64,000 nt of DNA, from the NCBI GenBank assembly GCA_963693315.1, contig OY856186.1, positions 282,330,935 to 282,394,934 on the forward strand, read 5' to 3'. This document shows, piece by piece, positions 56,951 to 64,000 of the stretch. The DNA comes from Diogma glabrata. Its lineage: Eukaryota > Arthropoda > Insecta > Diptera > Cylindrotomidae. A program made the position numbers and the translations under genes. The notes below the pieces were generated by a model. That model ran no database searches. It saw only the letters and a list, made by a program, of their open reading frames with translations, and was not told the origin of the DNA. Each line of letters starts with the position of its first letter. The first letter of the stretch is position 1.

Positions 56951-59055
56951 AAAGTCGGACAAGTGCGAATAAAATTCGCTCGCCAAGGGTTCCGTGAATG
57001 TAAAAGAACACATTATCAAAAATAAATGACATAAAGTTATGTTGTAAAGTCTTTATATCGCCAGACTATGGACGCATAACAGAATAAATGTTTAATCGTA
57101 AACGTCAATAGTAAATGTTGATCACATCTACATTGATCAAAAATGTTACTTGAGGTTAAATCTTATCCATAGCTGTTTATGTTAGCTAAAGTATTTTAAT
57201 AGTCTAAATTGGGAATATTTGTTCTATAAAGCAGCGTCGAAATATAGGGTGGTATACATACACTTAAAATAGCACTTTTTCATCAATAACTAAAAAACTA
57301 TGCATCGCAGAATTCCAAAAAATATTGCAATGTTTCTTAAATTAAGTGTTCTTTCAAATGACACCCCACTCGTTTGGTTACAAAAAAGTTTTTTTTTTGC
57401 TCTCCCCACACCCATCCCCTAAACACACAGAAATATAATTATTTGAGAGTTCGCTATAATTTTCGTTCAAAATATAGCAAACTTCCTGTCTCTATGAATT
57501 TTTTCAATTTTTTCTGTCAATCAGTGTCGAAACGTAGGGGGGTGAATGGTCTGGAATTTGCAAATTTTTTAGAATAACTCCAAAACGGTGTACCGGAAAT
57601 TTCTAAAAAAAACTGCAATGTTTTGGAAATTTGATGCTCTTTCAAATGATACTCCACTCGCTTGGGTCAAACAAAACTTTTTTTTACCCCCTTTACACCC
57701 ATCCCCTAAACACACAAAAATATAATTATTTGAGAGTTCGTTATAATTTTCGTTCAAAATATAGCAAACTTCCTGTCTCTATGAATTTTTTCAATTTTTT
57801 CTGTCAATCAGTGTCGAAACGTAGGGGGGGGGAACGGTCTGGAATGTGCACATTTTTTAGAATAACTCCGGAACTGTGTACCACAAAATTCTAAAAACAA
57901 TTGCAATGTTTTGGAAATTTGGTCCTCTTTCAAATGATATCCCACTCGCTTGGGTCAATAAAAGTTTTTTTTTACCCCCCTTACACCCATCCCCTAAACA
58001 CACAGAAATATAATTATTTGAGAGTTCGCTATAATTTTCGTTCAAAGTATAGCAAATTTCCTCTCTCAGTGAATTTTTTCAATTTTTTCTGTCAATCAAT
58101 GTCGAAACGTAGGGGGGGGGGGGGGGGGGGGGAACGGTCTGGAATTTGCACATTTTTTAGAATAACTCAAAAACTGTGTACCACAAAATTCTAAAAAAAA
58201 TTGTAAAGTTTCTGAAATTTGGAGCTCTTTCAAATGACACCCCACTCGCTTGGGTCAAAAAAGTTTTTTTTCACGCTTCCCCACCCCAATCCTTAAAAAC
58301 ACAAAAATATAATTATTTGAGAGTTCGCTATATTTTTCGTTCAGAGTTTATCAAACTTCCTGTCTCTATGAATTTTTTCAAATTTTTCTGTTAATTAGGC
58401 TCGAAATGCAAGGGGGGGGACCAACTTTTTGTGTCACTTTATTAATAATAATTCAAAAACTATGCATTGCAAAATTCTAAAAAAAATGGCAATATTTCTA
58501 AAATCAAGTGCTCTTTCAAATGACACCCCACATGACCTGGTTTTAAATGATGTTTTTACCCCTTAACATTCCCACCCCTTTAATAAATATAGTTATTAGT
58601 GTCTGCCACTTTTCTATATTTTTCATTAAAAACCTACTCAATTTTCTATCATTCCAAATATATGTCAAGATTTTCGATGAGGTAGGGTCGGAGTTAATCG
58701 GGGCAATAAAACATCCCGAAAACGTCATTTTTCAAAATTATACAAAAAATGGTGAGGTGAAAAATTCCAAAATATATTTTTAAATAATGCTGAAATGAAG
58801 CCCTTTCATATGATACCCTACTCGTCTCGCTAAAAAAATGTATGTTTTCAAAGGCTTTACATCGTACCTCCTTAAAACAAACGAACACAACTTTATTTAT
58901 TTTTTAACCCGCCATCTTGTGTGGATAGGTTAGTTTTATAAGCACCTCAAATTTTAAGTTCATTGGATTAATGGTTCACGAGATAATCGAAATAATGTGA
59001 AAAACACGTTGTACTCTCACCAATAGTGTTCCGTATAAAAAACGGAACCCTAAAA
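56951..59055. mobile_element. AAGGGTTCCGT...CGGAACCCT element carrying a satellite block
   Basis: The left part AAAGTCGGACAAGTGCGAA with AGGGTTCCGT (56,986-56,995) is matched on the right by ACGGAACCCT (59,042-59,051), so the outer ends are inverted. The interior is dominated by a five-unit tandem repeat (57,236-58,690). From memory, GTCGGACAAGTGCGA...AGGGTTCCGT...GGAACCCT ends with TTCAAATGATACCCCACT-type interiors are a very widespread repeat type in insects, notably moths; I cannot verify the family here. Confidence 0.6.
57236..58690 (+). repeat. Five-unit ~290-bp tandem satellite with variable G-runs
   Basis: Units start at the GTCGAAA block near 57,236, 57,526, 57,813, 58,101 and 58,400 (spacings 290, 287, 288, 299). 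Each unit contains a G-run, a GGTCTGGAATTTGC region, TTTCAAATGA(C/T)A(C/T)CCCACTCG, TACACCCATCCCCTAAACAC and AATATAATTATTTGAGAGTT. The last unit is most diverged. The G-run expands from 3-6 in the first units to 9 in the third and 21 in the fourth (58,112-58,132). Frames crossing the units give repeated peptides but contain stops and are not genes. Confidence 0.9.
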
Positions 59056-59312
59056 CGATTTAAATAAAAAACTCTATTTAAATCAAATCAATCTGATTTA
59101 AAAAAAAGTCGACTTTTTATCAGAGTTCGAAACGCTCCTTGTATCGCTCCGTAACTGCGTTCTTTCAGAGCCAGTAACTTTAAATAAATATAACACTTAT
59201 AAGTACGGGAGTGAATATAGTAAAATATCGTTCTTACTGCTATATTGAAATAAATATTTTATTTCAAATACTCACACATATAATTTTTACTTCCAAATTG
59301 ATGCGTTCCAAC

Positions 59313-60363
59313 CAGGGTTGCATAAAAATCTGATTTTTTTTAAAAAAATCAAAAAAATCGGATTCATTTGATTTAAATCGCTTTTTTTGATTTAAATCGG
59401 ATTTTTTTGATTTTTAAAAAAATTTAGTTTAATTTTTGAAGAAATTGTATATTTCTTATGCTACGTTAACTACTTTATATAAATCATTAGCTTTGGTTAT
59501 ATTTTTTGAAATGCAAGATTAGACAAAAGTAAAGGAACAGTTTTTATTTACTAGATTTTTATACTGAAATACTGATTGTTGTTCTAGCGACATGAAAAGC
59601 GTTACTTGACAAACTAAGATACTTTGTCACTGCTTTAGAGCGATGTCAGAGATATCCAATTCTGCAGATTTGAAAAGTTTCTCGGACATGTAGATAACTG
59701 GTAAACACTAAACGGCAAGTCATATGGAACAACTCCTTATAACTTGTGTCAGGAAAGTGTTAAGGATTTAATATGCCATCAAGATCTTAATAGTAACGAT
59801 AGTTTTTAGTGGAAATGTTTTTTTTTTCGTAAGCGGGTTGCACTGATTTGCATTTAATACTCTATTTGATATGTAATCATTAATTATTTCTAGATTCATT
59901 TCTAGAATCTGTTCAGATGCAATTTTATGTGGTTTTGTCAATATTTCTAGTTGTGGTTTAATCTGAGACTTTGTTGTTGAAGTTTTACGACGATAGGCTA
60001 ACATCTTAATTATTCTCAGTCGCAATCACAGTGCAATTGTCTTAGCGTGACTTGATACAGATGCCGTTGGTCAGGTGAAGATAGCTCAGATATAGCTTAA
60101 AATGGTGAACGTATCTCGTTCATCATCTTGTTAGAGCGCTTGTCGTTGTGGGATCTTGTTTCCTTAGGTTTTTATGTGTAGTTGTGACACATGTTGAAAT
60201 TCTACCACAAAACATTTTATCAAAAAAAATCAAATTTTTATTTTGAATTTGCTTAAAATTTTAGAAATTTCTTCAATTGATTTAAATCAATGATTTTTTG
60301 AAAAAAATCAAGTTGATTTAATAAATCTTATTTAAATCACTGATTTAAATTAATGCAACCCTG
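59313..60363. mobile_element. 1.05-kb hAT with CAGGGTTGCAT ends and GATTTAAATC words
   Basis: The ends CAGGGTTGCAT and ATGCAACCCTG are flanked by a perfect 8-bp target duplication GTTCCAAC (59,305-59,312 and 60,364-60,371). Subterminal GATTTAAATC words in both orientations occupy 59,330-59,410 and 60,270-60,350. The interior has a short unrecognised minus-strand frame (59,768-60,025, Lys/Ile/Thr-rich) and no clear transposase, so it is non-autonomous. Confidence 0.92.
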
Positions 60364-61756
60364 GTTCCAACGTAAAAAATAAATAGTTGTTGTGAATGTT
60401 TTGTTTAAAATTGGATGACGAAAAGGTTAGTTAATTTTCTTCTTTTGCAAACAAATTGAAAGAATTGAAAAATAACTAAAATAAAAATTCTAAAGGAGTC
60501 AAATCGGAAAACCAAAAATTTTGCTCTTCGAGGAAGAACGATATTAAAATTATAAACATTTTAATTTATGAATACTATTTCGAGAAGTGAAATGAGTGCT
60601 CGAATAAATAAAATTGTAAACTATGCTTTTTATGCATATTGGCTTATAGGATACTATGTTGCTCCTAACGATAACTAAAACCATAGATGAAACTATTTTA
60701 ACTTTAAATTTTTAAATGATGTCCATTTGCTCAGTGTTGCGGTTATTCTTCTCTTATATTATTTTTCTAATGATATGAAGTACTTCAATATTTAATTACC
60801 TGCAATAAAAATTATATAGTTCCTTTCCTTCTCCATTCATCATCCATTCAATCAGCAATTTTGTTATTATATTATTCCTCATATGCCCTTGGTGACAGTT
60901 TGCATATAACAGGGCTGCCACAGGCGACTATTTAGGCGACTAAAGCGACTATTTTTAACGTTTGGCGACTATGGCGACTTTTTTTGTCATAAAACAGGCA
61001 AAAAACGACTATTTCAGGACATTTCAACAAAAAGGGCTACTTTTTTAAGTTACGGGCGACTATTTTCTTTTTTTTTTCCTTCCTCCACGTGCCCGTTTCG
61101 GCGGATAACAGGTAATCTATCAGACCGTGTGCTGATTGGCTGCTAAGATCACATGTCTTATGTCTACCAATAAAATTCCCTCTAGCACAATCTAGTTGAC
61201 CAATAGAATCTAAGTTCTCAGTTAGAAGAACACGGAGAAGAGTGAAAGACGAAAGGAGGAATTTTCAACCTCGTGCGCCGCTACTTCCGAAGTCTACCAT
61301 TTTGCAAAATAAAAATAAAAACCAGGAATTGCTGTAGTTTGCGAAAGGAATGTGGATACTTGAAAGTTTTTGTTTATAAAGAGGTAAGTGTCAATAACTT
61401 TTTTATTGAATCCTGATTTAATTGAAATTCCGTACAGTATCCGTAATTTTCCTTTCGTTTCTGATTGATGAATTTGGAAGATTGCGCAATTGCGACAGTT
61501 TTATATCTATCACGTATCTCTTGGCTACCATTTATTTTCGCTTTGTTGCTATTGCGGATTGTTGGCGCGGTGTCTGTGTAGCTAAGGGGCCCTTCGAAAT
61601 GGGTAAACTTTTACTTGGAATAAAAAACATTGCATAATTTTAGTGTTACGTTTTAGTTTTTAACCCTTTTCGAAAAAAATACCTGGCCACACCACTAGTT
61701 GCCATCTTTCTTCCTTAGCAAATTTTAATACTGAAAAAAGATTTTTTAAATTAAAT

Positions 61757-62058
61757 CTTCATTTTGATGACAAAAATAATGAATATTTGAAATTCCGACG
61801 CCAAATTCTAATATTTTGGCCGTCAAGTTGGCGATAGCTGAATATTTCGCTAAACATGTGTTATTGCCAAAATGATTTGTTTTCGTCGCCAACTTGGCGA
61901 AAATTAAGATTTTTTTTCCTAAAATCTACCAAATTTTTTAAATTCTGCATCGTTTTTTTGTTGATGATACATTTTGATGACAAAAATAATGAATATTTGA
62001 AATTCCGACGCCAAATTCTAATATTTTGGCCGTCAAGTTGGTGATAGCTGAATATTTC
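61757..62058 (+). repeat. Direct repeat of ~93 bp, 213 bp apart
   Basis: 61,757-61,848 and 61,966-62,058 share CATTTTGATGACAAAAATAA, TTTGAAATTCCGACGCC, ATATTTTGGCCGTCAAGTTG and GATAGCTGAATATTTC with one visible substitution (GGCGATAG versus GGTGATAG). The spacer contains TCGCCAACTTGGCGAAAAT, itself an echo of the unit. This suggests a recent tandem duplication of an insertion inside the intron. Confidence 0.8.
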
Positions 62059-62059
62059 T

Positions 62060-63000
62060 ATTCTAGAAGAAATCGAAAAATGTCATCTGACCATTTCTAG
62101 AGGCGAGATTCGATTATTTTTAATTGTTAATAATTTTTTTTTGGCATTTTGTTTTATATTTATATAAAAGTCAAGACCATAGTAGTTATTTTAAACATGA
62201 ATTAATTCACATTAAATATATTTGTGTTGTTAACTAAGTTAATGCTTTTTAGTTAAAAACTTAACCACAATTTATCATAAATAAAAAATTTGAATTGATG
62301 TTTTTTGTTTATATATATTTTTTACACACTTTTATTTAACTTGACTTCTGAGAGCTTTGATGGGTGGAATTTTGTGATTCATTTTTCAGTAACTTCCCAT
62401 TATGTGATTGATCCCAAATTGAAAAGACAAGTTTGTTGAAGCAGTCAGTATGTATTAATAAAACTTTTAAAGCATAAAACTTTATAAAACTGAAGAAAAA
62501 AAATTCAAATTTTTCTTCACTCTGAAAGACCTTAAAGAATTGCACTGAAATCACCATAAACTGGTTGACTCATTTTGAGCGAAGGAATTTTGGTAATACT
62601 GTGTATATCATTATAATCATAGATATCATACATGTTTGTGTCATTTATCAATTTGTCTGTGTCATTTATCAATTTGTTTATCAATTTGTGTCAATTTATG
62701 AAATTGGAGTTTAGGACTAACTTGTATTTTGGCGTAATGACAATTGAACTTTTGAAACAAGCTTATTTGTTTGGATTGCAATTATTTTTGGCATTAATAT
62801 GAATTTATTTTATTTTTTTACTTTTATTTGTTCTCACGCTTTAAAAAACTTATAGCTTTTATTTAATTTTTTTTTAAAATATTTTTTTGTGAATGCAATA
62901 TAACATGTCATAAAATAAATGTTAGATTTATAATAAACCGAAATTTATATGGAAAAGTTCAGTGTTTACATTTTTGTTAGATAGTGACATTCATCCGCCT
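62060..63000. other. AT-rich intronic stretch
   Basis: No gene is recognised. Near 62,637-62,700 the word TGTCATTTATCAATTTGT is repeated two to three times. An open frame at 62,336-62,557 (minus) matches nothing. Confidence 0.45.
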
Positions 63001-63138
63001 TTCATGAGTAGTTAAATCTATTCTTGTTTAAAGCTACATTACCATTTTCCGTGATCAATACTGGAAAATAGTATAATATCGTAAAGGAGATTTTCTCATG
63101 CATATTTTTTTTTTGTTTTACAGGCAGTATTCTGTATC

Positions 63139-63960
63139 ATGTCCAAATCTTATGAAGTTAAAACTGAATGGTTAAAAAAGAAGGATAGTTTGAACTATAT
63201 CATATCTACATGGTGTAAAAAAAAAGTCCGATACAGAGGTTACCTGTATCATTTGTGCGAAGGATATATCATGTCAAAGGAAAGGTTTTGCTGCTTTGAC
63301 GCAACATGTTTGCAACAAGTCTGCATATCAAAAATGCGTCTTTGAAGCTGACCAGCAAACAATTATTACTCAAACCTCGTGAATCAGGAAATTTTACTTG
63401 TGCTGCAATTGTGCCCTTTAATGTGAAAAATACCACTACTAACTCGAACTCTGGTAATATACCTGAACCATGTAGCTCTGCTCCTAATAAAGTTCAACTA
63501 TTTAACATTCAAGAACCTTGTACAAGAGCAGAACTTTATTGGGCCATGAAATCTGTTCAAACTAACATGGCTCCAGGTTCGTGTGATGATTTAAAAGAAG
63601 TATTTGAAGTTATGTTTCCAAACGCGGTGCCGGACAACTTCAGTTTAGGAAGAACAAAACTAAGCTACTTGATCACTGAGGCCCTTGGACCATATTTTCA
63701 TAGTAATTTAAAGGAAGATGTCAAAAACAGTTGTTATTCTCTTCTCTATGACGAAACCACTAATCATGCCAATAAAAAAGAACTGCAATTTAATGTAAGG
63801 TATTGGTCAGAAAAAGAAAAAGAGGTTGTATGTAGCCACTTGAAAACTGTATTTATAGGGCACGCTACTGCTTTTGATCTAAAAAGAGAAATAGATTTAG
63901 TTTTGAAAGATTCTGACTTGTCAACAAATAAATTGTTGATGCTTGGATCTGATTTTGGAT
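63139..63960 (+). pseudogene. hAT-like transposase, 5' part, frame-damaged and truncated
   Basis: Starts MSKSYEVKTEWLKKKDSLNY. A frame change at the A-run near 63,220 leads to TCIICAKDISCQRKGFAALT and QHVC, a BED/C2HC-like zinc finger with C..C and H residues. A second change near 63,325 leads to HIKNASLKLTSKQLLLKPRE, after which the frame stays open to the window end through LFNIQEPCTRAELYWAMKSV, LGRTKLSYLITEALGPYFHS, CYSLLYDETTNHANKKELQF and STNKLLMLGSD. LLYDETTN corresponds to the first catalytic Asp region of hAT RNase-H folds. After GSD at about 63,950 similarity ends and element-terminal words appear, so the C-terminal two-thirds may be deleted here. The two shifts could be real or assembly errors in homopolymers. 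Confidence 0.65.
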
Positions 63961-64000
63961 ACTATTTTTGTTATATGAGGAGACTAAAGCAACTATTTTC

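Larger units (their letters stand above)
61383..63123 (+). other. Putative intron of the hAT transposase gene
   Basis: A consensus donor GAG|GTAAGTG begins at 61,383. A strong acceptor, a T-rich tract then TTTTACAG|GC, ends at 63,123, 16 bases before the ATG at 63,139. The first exon (about 61,200-61,382) lacks a long frame, so the start codon would be in exon 2. The intron contains the direct repeat described at 61,757-62,058. Confidence 0.45.
60910..64000 (+). mobile_element. Left part of a hAT-like transposon with GCGACTATTT words, cut by the window edge
   Basis: The left terminus CAGGGCTGCCACAGG starts at 60,910 and is followed by a field of GGCGACTATTT, GCGACTAAAGCGACT and GGCGACTATGGCGACT words to about 61,065. 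A 5' exon, an intron (61,383-63,123) and a transposase follow. The right terminus is beyond the window; the left target duplication would be GCATATAA (60,902-60,909). The last bases (63,982-64,000) repeat GACTAAAGCAACTATTTTC in the same orientation as the left words. Confidence 0.65.

Noticed and set aside
57374..58394. Series of similar 70-97-codon frames
   Set aside because: They follow the 290-bp satellite unit; stops fall inside units and the similarity is at DNA level.

Overview
This window looks like repeat-dominated, strongly AT-rich nuclear DNA of an insect, most likely a fly (Diptera). The reasons are long T/A runs, short intron-like spacers, arthropod-type core promoter elements, and a transposon complement of Helitron, several hAT families, jockey/CR1-type LINEs, pogo/Tc1-like elements and MITEs. 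There is no prokaryotic gene organisation, no rRNA, no CRISPR array and no intact host gene. The only candidate host coding sequence is one short, GC-richer, open terminal exon on the minus strand at 24,140-24,310, preceded by a good splice acceptor.

Layout. 1-9.8 kb: AT-rich DNA with a 290-bp dispersed repeat, two tandem-repeat zones and a 1.88-kb non-autonomous element with CCCAAGCAACA ends. 9.8-12.4 kb: decayed jockey-like LINE (minus). 14.4-16.5 kb: decayed second LINE (plus). 19.9-21.5 kb: a repeat interrupted by a 1.06-kb hAT with a perfect 8-bp target duplication. 22-24 kb: small MITEs. 24.9-30.6 kb: a Helitron (minus) with a broken RepHel gene, an inserted 814-bp element and, upstream, a promoter with a dense heat-shock-element array. 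33-34.3 kb: further copies of the inserted element. 34.5 kb: (TATTC)n. 35.1-38.7 kb: a 3.6-kb hAT with a decayed DUF4371/dimerisation-type transposase. 39-46 kb: element fragments, a 1.13-kb foldback with 495-bp near-identical arms, a palindrome with hammerhead-like cores, CR1-type fragments and a tRNA-like SINE head. 46.3-52.8 kb: two adjacent near-perfect hairpins, two hAT remnants with CCCGGGTA subterminal arrays and a pogo-like long-inverted-repeat element. 53.5-59 kb: (CT)n, a 488-bp palindromic MITE and an element carrying a five-unit ~290-bp satellite. 59.3-60.4 kb: another hAT. 60.9 kb to the end: the left part of a hAT with a spliced, frame-damaged transposase that runs off the window.

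How it fits together. The window is a layered insertion record. Target-site duplications, an empty paralogous site and a restorable reading frame allow parts of it to be ordered in time. Almost every coding remnant belongs to a transposon and is broken. The observations most worth following are the heat-shock promoter of the Helitron, the family of CCC(A)-ended non-autonomous elements that appear to share a core but differ in their repeated subterminal words, the large foldback, the twin hairpins and the isolated exon. Homology calls are from recognition of motifs by eye; no database search was run.
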